From JBGVSA01 sp041807905 (GTDB lineage Bacteria; Pseudomonadota; Gammaproteobacteria; Burkholderiales; Rhodocyclaceae): a stretch of DNA of 64,000 nucleotides. A program made the translations under genes and the position numbers. Below are positions 6,576 through 16,463 of the stretch, piece after piece. The stretch is taken from assembly GCF_041807905.1 (NCBI RefSeq), contig NZ_JBGVSA010000009.1, forward strand, positions 1-64,000, read 5' to 3'. Under the pieces are notes generated by a model. That model had not been told where the DNA came from. It worked only from the letters and a program-made list of their open reading frames with translations, and made no database searches. The first letter of the stretch is position 1. Every line of letters begins with the position of its first letter.

Positions 6576-7388
6576 CTAATCCGTAAACCTTCGATGCCGC
6601 AATGCCGGCAGGCTCTCCCTCACCGAAGCAATCCGCCCCGGATCGACGGCGCCAACAACAATGCCCGGCCCTTCCTCCAGCATCGCCACGATCTCGCCCC
6701 ATGGATCGATCAGCATGCTGTGACCGAAGGTCCGCCGCCCATGTGGATGCACGCCCCCCTGCGCGCTCGCCAGCACGTAGCACTGGTTCTCGATGGCGCG
6801 CGCGCGGAGCAACACCTCCCAATGCGCCTGACCGGTGGTGTGCGTGAATGCGGCCGGCAGCACGATGAGATTGACTTCGCCCATGCGGCGGAATTGCTCG
6901 GGGAAGCGCAGGTCGTAACACACCGCCACGCCGGTCGGACCGACAGGCGATTCGAAGGTCACGACTTGTGCTCCGGCCTCGATGGTGCGCGCTTCGTCGT
7001 AGCTTTCCGTCCCGCGCTGGAAATTGAACAGGTGCACCTTGTCGTAACGCGCGACACGGCGGCCCTGATCATCGAAGACAAGACTGGTGTTGCGCACGTG
7101 TTGCGCGTCCGACGCCACCAGCGGCAAGGTGCCGCCGACGACCCATACCCCGTGCCGGCGCGCGGCGTCTGCCAGCGCGTGCTGGATGGGGCCTTCGCCG
7201 TCCGCCTCGCGCATGCGCACCTTGGCGGTCTCGTCGGCGGACATGCAGGCAAAGTATTCGGGCAATGCCACCAGGCGTGCCCCACGCTCCGCGGCTTGTG
7301 CAATACGCGCGGCAGCTTCGTCGAGATTGGCCTGCAGGTCGGGGCCGGAAACGGTCTGGATGGCGGCGACGATGACGGGTTCGTTCAT
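6576..7388 (-). CDS. Carbon-nitrogen hydrolase (Nit/nitrilase family)
   Basis: 270 residues from MNEPVIVAAIQ (another ATG lies two codons upstream). Seen: the nitrilase-superfamily triad Glu44 (LVALPEYFA), Lys117 (RYDKVHLF) and Cys157 (VAVCYDLRFPE). Known: Nit1/Nit2-type omega-amidases hydrolyse small amides such as deaminated glutathione or alpha-ketoglutaramate, in the cytoplasm. The length is normal for that group. It lies 58 bases downstream of yhdP on the same strand, and the yhdP-nit order next to a divergent glnE is common in Burkholderiales, so it is probably co-transcribed with yhdP. The exact amide substrate cannot be read from sequence. Confidence 0.9.
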   Translation of the reverse strand: MNEPVIVAAIQTVSGPDLQANLDEAAARIAQAAERGARLVALPEYFACMSADETAKVRMREADGEGPIQHALADAARRHGVWVVGGTLPLVASDAQHVRNTSLVFDDQGRRVARYDKVHLFNFQRGTESYDEARTIEAGAQVVTFESPVGPTGVAVCYDLRFPEQFRRMGEVNLIVLPAAFTHTTGQAHWEVLLRARAIENQCYVLASAQGGVHPHGRRTFGHSMLIDPWGEIVAMLEEGPGIVVGAVDPGRIASVRESLPALRHRRFTD

Positions 7389-7446
7389 GAGCATTCTCGG
7401 CAGGTTGCGCGTGGGGTGCGCGACACCGGCAATGATGAACGTCTCG

Positions 7447-10400
7447 TCAGGGTTTGGCGAGCGGGCTCGAAGTCTCGTCGCGCGGCTCGATGGCAAGCAC
7501 GCGCTCGACCTTTGGATCGGACCAGCTTCCCGTCACGGTGTACTCGAAGCTGAAGATCTTCTCGACCGGGTCGCGCAACGCTTTCTGTGCGAGGTACGTC
7601 GCCAGCCCGACCACCGGGTTGATGATGCCGGTGACCGCCGCCGCGCCGACGGCCACGGTCTCGGACAGCGTGGGTTGCACCATCACGCGCAAGTCGTGAC
7701 GCTCGCGAGACAGGTCGGTGTTGCCGACCAGCCTCACGCGCGCGGCCGGGCCGCGCATTTCGAGATCGTCGGTACTCATCACGCCGTTCTTGATCGCCAG
7801 CGTGCCGCCCAGGGTGTCGAAGGCAAAGCCTTCGGAGAACACGTCGCGGAAGTCCAGCGTAAGGCGGCGCGGTAACGATTGCAGGCTCAGAATACCCAGC
7901 AATCGCCCCGCTCCCGGATTGAGCTTGTTGAACTGCCCCTTGTCGACCTCCAGATCGAGCGTACCGTTGAGCGTGGGGAAATCGATGCCGCCGGGCGAGC
8001 CTCGCCAACTGACGGAGCCCTTCACTTCAGTCCTGCCGCCGCGCATCGAATCGGGATAGCCCAGCCGCGCGAGCAACTTGCCGGCGTCCTCGGATTCGAG
8101 CGTGAATGCCATCATCATCACGCGTCGCGCGCCAAATGGACGCCATACGCCGGAGCCGTTCAAATGGTTGTCGGCGCTGTCGACGGACAGATGCTCCAGG
8201 CGCCACTCATCGCCCGCGTTGTTGGCGCGCAGTTGCAGCCGCCCCAATGCCATGCCCTGCACGCTGAAATCGTCCGCAACGATATCGAAGGCCGGCAACG
8301 ATTTCTGTTCGACCATGCCGGACGCGGCCGGGGCATCGCCTTTGACGGGTTGCAGCGCCAGCCGCGAGAAGTGCGCCAGCATGCGCCCCTGTCCCGCGCC
8401 CTGCCAGGTGATGTCGCCAGCAATGTCGGGCCCTTCGAGCCGCACCACATAGTCGCCCCCCTGGCGCAGCACGCGGCCGGTCACTTTGCGGAATACATGA
8501 CCGGCAGCAACGAGTTCGTCGGCCTGAACGACCGCACCGGCGGCGAGTTCGGCGCCCGCCGACGGGCCTTCGGTCGAGGCAGCCAGCACGATGGGCTTCC
8601 ACGCGTCGACATCCAGCCGTTGGAAGCGCCCGGACAATCGGATGCCGCGCTCCGGCAGGCTCGCCGAATCACCGACGGCCACCGCGCCACGCGACATGCG
8701 GCACCCGCCTGCTGGCGTGCACGCCTCTTCCCACATCACCTCGCCGCGGTTGCCGATCTTGAAGCGCCAGGATTGCCCATCGCCGCCGGCGGGCGCCGTG
8801 TCGCCGATGCCGGCGTTGCGCCACGTCAGCGTACTCGGCAGGGGCTCCGACGCGCCTTTGCCCAGCGGCGCGGGCAGATTCGACTTCACGCCGATCAACG
8901 AACTTGTCACCGCCACTTCGGCCAGCCCCTTGCGGATAGTCACGCCGACCCGCGCATCGAACGATCCGGACAGGTATTGCAGCATGTCGGTGTCGGCAAG
9001 CTGCCGCAGTGCTTCGACCGGCACCGTGCTCGTGCCGTCGAAACGCAGCGTGCCGTCGCTGTCGGTCTCGCCGCGCGCGCGCAGCGGCGAGCCGATGAAC
9101 TCGGCGCTCAGTTCCGGCATGGAAAGCCCATGCTCGGTAAACGCCAGCCGCGCGTTGGTGTTGCGGAATTCGGGGAGCGAGGGGAACAGCTTGATCTGGT
9201 TATTGATGAATCGATAGGTACCCTTGACCTGCGTGTGGGCGCCGTCATGCAGCGGCATCGCCAGGTGCAGGTCGAGTTCGCCATTGCCGACGGCCGTGGT
9301 CTGGCGGCTGAAATGCCCCGACAGATCGGCGAGGTGGCTGTTGGCGACGTAGTCGAGGAAATCCTTGGTCGGCCCGGCCGCGCGTCCATCGACGGTGAGC
9401 ACCTGCTTGCCCACATCTTCGAGGTCGGGGATCTCGACCTTCACGCCCGACACGCGCGCGGCACCGTAGCGGCCGGTATCCGCCTGGATGAGCATGCGCG
9501 TGCGATCGAACAGCAGACTGCCGCGCACGCCTTGCAGGCCGGGCCAGCCGGGTGCGAACTCGATGCGCGCGTCGGCAATGTGCCCCTGAACGGTAAATAC
9601 GCCCTGCTTCGGATCGTTGCGGTACGGAAAGCGGTCCAGCTCCCCGGCCAGGCGCAGCGAGATGTCGCGCACTTCGCCGCTGATCAGATGCCCGCGCAGC
9701 CAATCGGTCACGGTCGTCGGTACCGAGATCGGCATGTAACGCCACACGGCCGCCGCTTTCGCGTGCGTAAAGCGGCCCGTCAGGTCGATGCTGCCGGAGT
9801 GCCCCGTGGCGAGCCACTCGCCCGACACAGTGCCGGCCGCATCCGGATTGACGATGTGCCCTTCGCGCACTTGCACGGCCAGCGTGTCAGCACCTTTCAC
9901 GTCGCGATGCGACCAACCTCCGCGCAGCGTGGCACGCTCGAGCGGCAGGAAAGGAGTCTGCATTTCGGCCGGCAGGTGCAGTCCGCCGCGAATGGTCACG
10001 TCGTAGGTGCCCGAGCGCTCATTCCCATCAATGGCGCCGGAGAGTCCTTCCACGCCAGGGATCGCGCCGCGCGGGCGCACGGAGACGTTGTCGAACTTCG
10101 CCTTGGCGGTAAAGCGCATCGGCTGTGCCGCCGCATCGGCGCCGGGCCCCTGCCAGTTGAATGACAGCTCGGTCACGTGGCCGGTGGGCGAAGCCTCTTC
10201 GAGCGAGATGCGCTCGGCGTCGGGAATCGGGATGTACGTCGACAGATGATGCAGCGTGTCCAGATCGATGTTGGCGGCGCTGGCTTCAACGCGCTGCGGA
10301 TGAGCATCGGTGGCGCCGACCGTGCGCAGGGCCAGTCGCGCCGGAGCCATGCGGATGCCGTCGGCCGTCGCCAACTGGAGTCGGTCGGCGGAAAAAGACA

Positions 10401-11433
10401 TGTCCCCCGCGCGGACCGCGCCGCGCAGACGGCCGGAAAGTTCCGACAGATGCAGTTCGGGCAGATCGGGCTGCGCGCGCAAGGTCACGTCGCGCAGGGC
10501 CACGTCGGCAGTCAGCCCGGCTACCTTGTTGCCTTCGAAGTTGACCCACGCGTGCACGCCGCCCTTGCCGGCGGGCAGATCCACGGGATAGTCGATCCAC
10601 TGGCTCCAGACGGCCAGGTCAGCTCGGTCCAGTCCGACGTACACCGCGCCGCGCCAGCCGCTCAGATCGGCAAAGCTGCGCCCGCGCAGGTCTGCGCGAA
10701 TATCGAGAGGTGCCGCCATGGCGGCTGGCGGCGCGGCCCGCAGAGCCACGCGATGACGCGCGCCGCTGTTGATCAGCCGCAGGTTGACGTCATCCAGCTC
10801 CAGTTGGGGCGCGGCGCGCTGCATGTCGCGCCACGACAGGCTCGCATCGCGGATGTCGATACGCTCCTGCCCCAGCACGAAGCGGGAGAAACCATCGCCG
10901 CCCTTGCTGTCGTTGGCATTGACCTGGAGACCGGCAACGAAGATGCCGCCATCGGCCTCGCGACGGATCGCCAGGTGCGTGCCGCTCAGCGTCAGCCGTT
11001 GTGTGACGATCTGCTGCCGCCACAGCGACGACCAGGCGAGCGTGGCGTCGACGCTGGGAAGTTCGAGTGCCGGCCGGTCGGCGCGATCGAAAATGCGCAG
11101 GCCACGGATGTGGATCTCGGGACGCAGCCCGGTCCATTCGGCCTGGAGTTCGGAAATCTGTACGCGCAAGCCCAGCGCACGTGAGAGCGCGTCGGCGATA
11201 TCGTCGCGATGCATGCCCACTTGCGGCATCGCCACATAGCGCACCAGCAGAAAAGAGATCGCCGCGACGAAATACAGCACCAGCAGACCGCGCCACAGTG
11301 TACGGGGCACGGCCATCAGCACCATCGCGCTCACGGCGAGCGCGCGCCGCCATCGCGCCCAATGGCGCCTTGGCGAAGGCGCCGGCGACGGTGGAGAATA
11401 CGGCGCTCCGGAGTCTGCTCGGTTGTCTGTCAT
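7447..11433 (-). CDS. yhdP: YhdP family AsmA-like envelope protein
   Basis: A giant protein of 1328 residues. Seen: a short cytoplasmic, Pro/Arg-rich N-terminus, one transmembrane segment at about residues 30-65, then a long periplasmic part of repeating beta-rich AsmA/DUF3971-type sequence (LGLRVQISELQAEWTGL near the start) and a C-terminal AsmA-like domain (GRLLGILSLQSLPRRLTLDF). Known: YhdP, TamB and YdbH form redundant bridges carrying phospholipids from the inner to the outer membrane. Length fits the family (about 1270-1400). It is transcribed away from glnE across a 136-base shared upstream region and is followed by the amidase gene. Confidence 0.93.
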   Translation of the reverse strand: MTDNRADSGAPYSPPSPAPSPRRHWARWRRALAVSAMVLMAVPRTLWRGLLVLYFVAAISFLLVRYVAMPQVGMHRDDIADALSRALGLRVQISELQAEWTGLRPEIHIRGLRIFDRADRPALELPSVDATLAWSSLWRQQIVTQRLTLSGTHLAIRREADGGIFVAGLQVNANDSKGGDGFSRFVLGQERIDIRDASLSWRDMQRAAPQLELDDVNLRLINSGARHRVALRAAPPAAMAAPLDIRADLRGRSFADLSGWRGAVYVGLDRADLAVWSQWIDYPVDLPAGKGGVHAWVNFEGNKVAGLTADVALRDVTLRAQPDLPELHLSELSGRLRGAVRAGDMSFSADRLQLATADGIRMAPARLALRTVGATDAHPQRVEASAANIDLDTLHHLSTYIPIPDAERISLEEASPTGHVTELSFNWQGPGADAAAQPMRFTAKAKFDNVSVRPRGAIPGVEGLSGAIDGNERSGTYDVTIRGGLHLPAEMQTPFLPLERATLRGGWSHRDVKGADTLAVQVREGHIVNPDAAGTVSGEWLATGHSGSIDLTGRFTHAKAAAVWRYMPISVPTTVTDWLRGHLISGEVRDISLRLAGELDRFPYRNDPKQGVFTVQGHIADARIEFAPGWPGLQGVRGSLLFDRTRMLIQADTGRYGAARVSGVKVEIPDLEDVGKQVLTVDGRAAGPTKDFLDYVANSHLADLSGHFSRQTTAVGNGELDLHLAMPLHDGAHTQVKGTYRFINNQIKLFPSLPEFRNTNARLAFTEHGLSMPELSAEFIGSPLRARGETDSDGTLRFDGTSTVPVEALRQLADTDMLQYLSGSFDARVGVTIRKGLAEVAVTSSLIGVKSNLPAPLGKGASEPLPSTLTWRNAGIGDTAPAGGDGQSWRFKIGNRGEVMWEEACTPAGGCRMSRGAVAVGDSASLPERGIRLSGRFQRLDVDAWKPIVLAASTEGPSAGAELAAGAVVQADELVAAGHVFRKVTGRVLRQGGDYVVRLEGPDIAGDITWQGAGQGRMLAHFSRLALQPVKGDAPAASGMVEQKSLPAFDIVADDFSVQGMALGRLQLRANNAGDEWRLEHLSVDSADNHLNGSGVWRPFGARRVMMMAFTLESEDAGKLLARLGYPDSMRGGRTEVKGSVSWRGSPGGIDFPTLNGTLDLEVDKGQFNKLNPGAGRLLGILSLQSLPRRLTLDFRDVFSEGFAFDTLGGTLAIKNGVMSTDDLEMRGPAARVRLVGNTDLSRERHDLRVMVQPTLSETVAVGAAAVTGIINPVVGLATYLAQKALRDPVEKIFSFEYTVTGSWSDPKVERVLAIEPRDETSSPLAKP

Positions 11434-11569
11434 CGATGGCGGCGATTATCGGCCCATGAAATGGCTTGGCCCGGCAATGCCCACTCCGCAGGTCGTCCAG
11501 GGACGGCAGGCGGAGAAACGCTGAAGACACTTGCAGGAACCGGAATTTTAATGCCTGCCGACATTCACT

Positions 11570-14245
11570 ATGCCCGCCTTTGACGAACTCTTACATCAGA
11601 CCGCTGCCTACAGTCGCTTTTTTGCCAGCCAGCTCATCGCGCACCCGTGGTTGGGCGAGCGCATCGGACGCGGCATCGACCGGCCATTGGGCAGGCGCGA
11701 CATGCTGGCCTTCCTCGACGAAGAAGGCGAACTGACAGAGGAAACGCTCGGCCGGCGCCTGCGCCACCTGCGCAGTTGGGTCTATGGGCACCTGATGGTA
11801 CGCGACCTGGCCGGGCTGGCGTCGCTGTCCGAAGTCACCCAGGGCATGAGCCTGCTGGCCGACGTCGCCGTCAGCACCGCGCAGCGCGTCGTCGCCGCGC
11901 GGCTCGCGGAGCGTTTCGGCGTCCCGCGACGGGCCGACGGCCGCGAGCAGGAGATGGTCGTCATCGGCATGGGCAAGCTGGGCGGCGGCGAGCTCAACGT
12001 GTCGTCGGACATCGACCTCATCTTTGCCTACCCCGAGGATGTGGACACCGACGGCCCCCGTTCGATCGGCGCCTTCGAGTTCTACACCAAGCTCGGGCGC
12101 GGACTGATCAACGCGCTGGCCGAGCGCACCGCAGAGGGCTTCGTCTTCCGCGTCGACATGCGGCTGCGCCCCAACGGCGATTCGGGCCCGCTGGTGGCGA
12201 GCTTCGACATGCTGGAGAACTACTTCGTCACGCAGGGCCGCGAGTGGGAGCGCTATGCGTGGATCAAGGCGCGGCCGATGACGGGCGACGCCGACGAAGA
12301 GCTGCTGTCGATCGCGCGTCCGTTCGTCTTTCGCAAGTACCTCGACTACGGCGCCATCAATGCCATGCGCGCGCTGCATGCGCAGATCCGCCAGGAAGTC
12401 GCGCGGCGCGAGATGGCCGACAACATCAAGCTCGGGCCCGGCGGCATCCGTGAGATCGAATTCATCGCCCAGGTCTTCCAGCTGATTCGTGGCGGGCGCG
12501 ACCGCGAACTGCAGCAACGCCCCACGCTCAAGGTGCTGTCGCTCTTGCCCGAGCGCGGGCTGATGCCCGAGGCCACCGTGGTGGAACTGACCGAAGCCTA
12601 TGAGTTCCTGCGCCGGCTGGAGCACCGCATCCAGTACATGGACGACGCACAGACGCACATGCTGCCCGCGTCCGACGAGGACCGGGAACGGCTCGCCCAG
12701 AGCATGGGCTTTGCCGACTATGCCGCGCTGAGCGAAGTCCTCGAAGCGCATCGTGGCCGCGTTGCCGCGCACTTCGCGGCGGTATTCTCCGACCCCGCCG
12801 CCGGCGAGCATGAACTGGACGAAGCCTGGTCGGGCGCGGGCGACACCGAGCCGACTTGCGCGGTGCTCGAACGCCTCAACTACGCTGACGCCAGCGAACT
12901 GGCACAGCGACTGCAAGGCTTTCGCCAAAGCCCACGATTCCGCGCCATGTCGGACGACAGTCGCCAGCGACTGGCCGCGCTGATGCCACGCGTAATCGAA
13001 CTGTGCGCACGCCAGCCCAATGCGCACGACACGCTCACGCGCATGCTCGATCTGCTCGAAGCGATCTGCCGCCGCGCCGCGTATCTCGCCCTGCTGCAGC
13101 AGTATCCGATGACGCTGCAACGGGTGATCGAACTGACTTCCGCGTCGAGCTGGGCGGCACGTTTCCTCACCCGCCACCCACTGCTGCTCGACGAACTGCT
13201 CGACGCCCGCGAACTGGGCACGGTGCCCGACTGGCACGCCTTTGCACAGGATCTGCGTGCGCGCCTCGACGAACATGACAACGACATCGAACAGCAGATG
13301 GACCTGATGCGCGAGGCTCACCACGCGCAGGTATTCCGGCTGCTCAACCAGGACATCGCCGGCCAGCTCACGGTCGAAAAACTCTCCGACCACCTCTCCG
13401 CGCTGGCAGACGTCATCCTCGAAGAAACCCTCTACGTGTGCTGGCAGCACCTCGCCAAGCGGCACTGCGACAACCCCAGTTTCATCGTCGTCGGCTACGG
13501 CAAGCTGGGGGGCAAGGAACTTGGTTACGCGTCGGACCTGGACATCGTCTTCCTCCACGACGACCCGCACCCGGATGCCCAGGCGATCTACGCGCGACTC
13601 GCGCAACGCATCAACACCTGGCTGTCGAGCCAGACGCCCGCCGGCCTGCTGTTCGAGACCGACCTGCGGCTGCGTCCGAACGGGGACTCCGGCTTGCTGG
13701 TCAGTTCCATGGAAGCCTTCGAGAAATACCAGCGCGAGTCCGCCTGGGTATGGGAACACCAGGCCCTCACGCGCGCACGCTTCTGCGCAGGCAAGCCTGA
13801 ACTGGGTGCTGCGTTCGAGCGCATGCGCGGCGAACTGCTCAGCCAGCCGCGCGACGTGCCGAAGCTGCGCGAAGAAGTCCTTTCCATGCGCAAGAAGATG
13901 CGCGACGCCTTCGCCGACAAGGGCGAGGGATTCGAGCTGAAGCACGATGCGGGCGGGTTGATCGACGTGGAGTTCGTCGTGCAGTTCCTCGTGCTCGCCT
14001 ACGCTTCGCAATGGCCGGAGCTGCTCGGCAACATCGGCAACATCGCGCTGCTACGGCTGGCGGCCAACGTCGGGCTCATTCCAGCCGACACGGCACACGA
14101 AGCGGCGGACGCCTATCGCGACCTGCGTCGAGCGCAGCATGCCCTGCGCCTGAACGAAAAGAAGAGTCGCATCTTCGACGATTCGATGGCGCAGCAACGC
14201 AAGGCGGTCAATGCCCTGTGGCGGTGCGTGTTCGAGCAGATCTGA
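11570..14245 (+). CDS. glnE: Glutamine synthetase adenylyltransferase/adenylyl-removing enzyme
   Basis: 891 residues. Bifunctional regulator of glutamine synthetase: it adds AMP to GlnA at high nitrogen and removes it at low nitrogen, under PII control. Seen: two nucleotidyltransferase domains, each with a G-GKLGG signature and an Asp pair: GMGKLGGGELNVSSDIDL at residues 133-150 (adenylyl-removing half) and GYGKLGGKELGYASDLDI at about 641-658 (transferase half), each followed by a helical domain with RLRPNGDSG. Slightly shorter than the E. coli protein at the N-terminus. Divergent from yhdP. The end faces the outer-membrane protein gene, with a possible shared terminator between them. Confidence 0.96.
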   Translation: MPAFDELLHQTAAYSRFFASQLIAHPWLGERIGRGIDRPLGRRDMLAFLDEEGELTEETLGRRLRHLRSWVYGHLMVRDLAGLASLSEVTQGMSLLADVAVSTAQRVVAARLAERFGVPRRADGREQEMVVIGMGKLGGGELNVSSDIDLIFAYPEDVDTDGPRSIGAFEFYTKLGRGLINALAERTAEGFVFRVDMRLRPNGDSGPLVASFDMLENYFVTQGREWERYAWIKARPMTGDADEELLSIARPFVFRKYLDYGAINAMRALHAQIRQEVARREMADNIKLGPGGIREIEFIAQVFQLIRGGRDRELQQRPTLKVLSLLPERGLMPEATVVELTEAYEFLRRLEHRIQYMDDAQTHMLPASDEDRERLAQSMGFADYAALSEVLEAHRGRVAAHFAAVFSDPAAGEHELDEAWSGAGDTEPTCAVLERLNYADASELAQRLQGFRQSPRFRAMSDDSRQRLAALMPRVIELCARQPNAHDTLTRMLDLLEAICRRAAYLALLQQYPMTLQRVIELTSASSWAARFLTRHPLLLDELLDARELGTVPDWHAFAQDLRARLDEHDNDIEQQMDLMREAHHAQVFRLLNQDIAGQLTVEKLSDHLSALADVILEETLYVCWQHLAKRHCDNPSFIVVGYGKLGGKELGYASDLDIVFLHDDPHPDAQAIYARLAQRINTWLSSQTPAGLLFETDLRLRPNGDSGLLVSSMEAFEKYQRESAWVWEHQALTRARFCAGKPELGAAFERMRGELLSQPRDVPKLREEVLSMRKKMRDAFADKGEGFELKHDAGGLIDVEFVVQFLVLAYASQWPELLGNIGNIALLRLAANVGLIPADTAHEAADAYRDLRRAQHALRLNEKKSRIFDDSMAQQRKAVNALWRCVFEQI

Positions 14246-14253
14246 CGATGTCA

Positions 14254-14282
14254 GGCGCAGGGCTGGTACAAAACCTTGCGCC
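14254..14282. terminator. Possible bidirectional terminator between glnE and porin gene
   Basis: Inverted repeat GGCGCAGG ... CCTTGCGCC (one bulged T) between two convergent genes, with an AAAA in the loop. No good T-run on either side, so only tentative. Confidence 0.3.
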
Positions 14283-14286
14283 GTTG

Positions 14287-15642
14287 TCAGTACGAGTAAC
14301 GCAGTTCGCCGTACACGCGGTCTTTGCTGTCGAACCGCCCGATCGCTCCGGTCTGCGGGCCATAGAAGAAATCCGCGCCGAAACGCAGGCGCGTATTGGG
14401 CGTGATGCGCCAGATCAACACTGGCGCCAGCCAGCCTTCCGAGCGGTTGAAACTGGTCACCCACAGTAGTTGCGCATCGAGATTGCCGGTCAGCGCGTAG
14501 GTACCCATGATGCTGCCGCCGGTTTCGTTCTTGTCGACCAGCATCGAGGCATCATGGCTCGCCAGCGAGCGGCCGAACAACTGCAGGTTCACCCGCAGCG
14601 CGTCGAGTGGCGTGGTATCCATGCCCAGCGCCCAGTCGAAGGATTGCGACTTTCTCAGGCCGTCATCGTCGTCCAGCCGCGTGAGGGTAAAGCGCCGGCC
14701 CGAGGTCCACACGCCCTCCCCCTTGAACACGATGCCGCTGAAATCCTTGCTGAGCGTGCCGCCAAGCTGGGTGATGCGATCATGCACCGGCGTGTAGATG
14801 GTCGTCGGCACGGGCGATGTCACGATGCTGCGCTCGAAGGTCGGATTAACGTCGCGGCTCTGGTAGGCGAAGGCGGCCACGTCCCAGCCCGATTTGAGTA
14901 CGCCGATGCGCCCGCCGAAGCTGCCGTTGGCAAAATCGCGCTCAGGCCGTCGTTCCTGCGCGATGTCGTAGGCATAGCCCGGCGTGGGCGGCACGGGGTA
15001 CGGGAAGAAGTCGGCGCCCGGCTTGCCGATGTTGTCGTAGGTCTGCACCGGAATCCATACGAGCTCGCCGTGCCAGTCGCCGGAGAATTTCTCCACGCGC
15101 ACGGCCCATTGCGTGCGACGTACTTCCTCGGTATCGGTGCGCAGGAAATCGCGCATGTCGCGCGGCGAAACGACATCGGCCACGAAGATGCCGACCAGTT
15201 CGCCCCACACGATGTTCTGCTTGCCCAACCGCCATTCGAGCCCGCCAGCCGACGCGTCGACGTAGTTCTCTTTCAGTTCGACATCGATCTTCTGATCGTT
15301 GCGCACGGCCGGCGGATAGATGTCCTGGTTGCGACCAGCGTAGGCCGCATCGAGGTCGATGCGCGCGCCGAGTTTCCACTTGAGCCCCGCTCCGCTCCCC
15401 TGCGCGCCGACGATATTGCGCCAGCGCAGATGCGACCAGTGCGCCGGGTCGTCGATGCTGCGGGCGACGCCCGCCTCGGTGCTGCCGAAGAACCGCGCCC
15501 CGCCGCCCGAAGCGGGCTCGGCCGCGGGCGCCGCGGCGTCGTCGTCGAACAGCGAGTCGCGCGATTGCGCCGCCGCGCCGGCGCCAAACCCCGAGAGGGA
15601 ACAGGCGACGAGCATGGCAAGGGCGGTGTGCTTGTGCTTCAT
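14287..15642 (-). CDS. Outer-membrane beta-barrel protein (DUF1302/alginate-export-like)
   Basis: 451 residues. Seen: signal peptide (residues 1-25, cut after GAGAAAQ), an acidic, Ala-rich linker, then alternating beta-strand sequence with LKWKLGARIDLDAAYAGRN, WRLGKQNIVWGE and RDMRDFLRTDTEEVRRTQW, ending in YGELRYSY with the terminal aromatic typical of BAM-assembled barrels. The WRLGKQ-VWGE segment resembles DUF1302-type proteins. Role unknown; such proteins often sit beside LolD-type ABC ATPases and LolA-like proteins, as here, suggesting an envelope lipid or lipoprotein trafficking unit. It follows the ATPase gene by 23 bases on the same strand and is probably in the same transcript. Confidence 0.75.
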   Translation of the reverse strand: MKHKHTALAMLVACSLSGFGAGAAAQSRDSLFDDDAAAPAAEPASGGGARFFGSTEAGVARSIDDPAHWSHLRWRNIVGAQGSGAGLKWKLGARIDLDAAYAGRNQDIYPPAVRNDQKIDVELKENYVDASAGGLEWRLGKQNIVWGELVGIFVADVVSPRDMRDFLRTDTEEVRRTQWAVRVEKFSGDWHGELVWIPVQTYDNIGKPGADFFPYPVPPTPGYAYDIAQERRPERDFANGSFGGRIGVLKSGWDVAAFAYQSRDVNPTFERSIVTSPVPTTIYTPVHDRITQLGGTLSKDFSGIVFKGEGVWTSGRRFTLTRLDDDDGLRKSQSFDWALGMDTTPLDALRVNLQLFGRSLASHDASMLVDKNETGGSIMGTYALTGNLDAQLLWVTSFNRSEGWLAPVLIWRITPNTRLRFGADFFYGPQTGAIGRFDSKDRVYGELRYSY

Positions 15643-15665
15643 GTCGATTCGTTCTCCGGGCGCTG

Positions 15666-16388
15666 TCAGCGCGCCTTGACGTAGGCCCAGCGGTCGGCGG
15701 TACGCACCCCGAGCAGGGTCAGCTCTCCATCCGAAATGCGCACCAGGCGGTCGGCCATCGCCATCACCCGCTTGTCGTGGGTAGAAAAGATGAAGGTGGT
15801 GCCAAGTTGCTTGTTGAGCGAGCGCATCAGCTTGAGAATCTCGTCGCCCGTCTTGCGGTCGAGGTTGGCAGTCGGTTCGTCGGCCAGCACGATGCGCGGC
15901 TCCACCGCCAGCGCCCTGGCGATCGCCACCCGCTGCCGCTGCCCGCCGGAGAGCTGGTTCGGCCGCCGCCCGCCAAAATTGGACAACCCCACGAGATTCA
16001 GGAAATGCTTGACCCGCGCGCGCCGTTCGGCGGCCGTCAGGTCGTTGCGCCGCAGCAGCGGATATTCGACGTTTTCGGCCGCGCTGAGTACGGGCAGCAG
16101 ATTGAAGGTCTGGAAAATGAAACCGATGGTGCGATTGCGCAGGTCGGCCAGTTCATCGGCCGATTTACCCGCCACATCCACGCCGTCGATCAGGATGCGC
16201 CCGCCGCTGGGTGTATCGATGCAACCGATCAGGTTGAGCAACGACGTCTTGCCGCTCCCCGAGGGGCCGGCAATGGCCATGAAGACACCCTCTTCGATCG
16301 CCAGGCTGACGCTCTTGAGGGCCTGGAACATCTGCCCGCCAAGTTCGTAAACCTTGCTGACCCTGTCCACCTCGACAACGACGCCCAT
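15666..16388 (-). CDS. LolD/MacB-type ABC transporter ATP-binding protein
   Basis: 240 residues from MGVVVEVDRVSKVYEL; this ATG has an AGGGAGA site eight bases upstream, unlike the longer frame. Seen: Walker A GPSGSGKTS (about residues 40-48), Q-loop FIFQTFNLLPVL, signature LSGGQRQRVAIARAL, Walker B IVLADEPTANLD and H-loop STHDKRV. The QTFNLLPVL and DEPTANLD stretches are those of the LolD/FtsE/MacB group, which drives mechanotransmission through FtsX-fold permeases. No such permease is encoded in the window, which is odd. Divergent from the LolA-like gene across 75 bases. Confidence 0.9.
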   Translation of the reverse strand: MGVVVEVDRVSKVYELGGQMFQALKSVSLAIEEGVFMAIAGPSGSGKTSLLNLIGCIDTPSGGRILIDGVDVAGKSADELADLRNRTIGFIFQTFNLLPVLSAAENVEYPLLRRNDLTAAERRARVKHFLNLVGLSNFGGRRPNQLSGGQRQRVAIARALAVEPRIVLADEPTANLDRKTGDEILKLMRSLNKQLGTTFIFSTHDKRVMAMADRLVRISDGELTLLGVRTADRWAYVKAR

Positions 16389-16463
16389 CGTGGCGTTCTC
16401 CCTTGCCAAGCCCTGGTTGCGGGGCCATCCTTCCACTCCCCAGCCCAGCGGGAGCCTACAAGG

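Noticed and set aside
7879..10164. Long + strand open frame of 761 codons opposite yhdP
   Set aside because: GC-rich shadow of the real minus-strand gene, rich in His/Arg/Gln without domains.
11591..14011. Long minus-strand frame of 806 codons opposite glnE
   Set aside because: Mirror frame of glnE with no protein family features.
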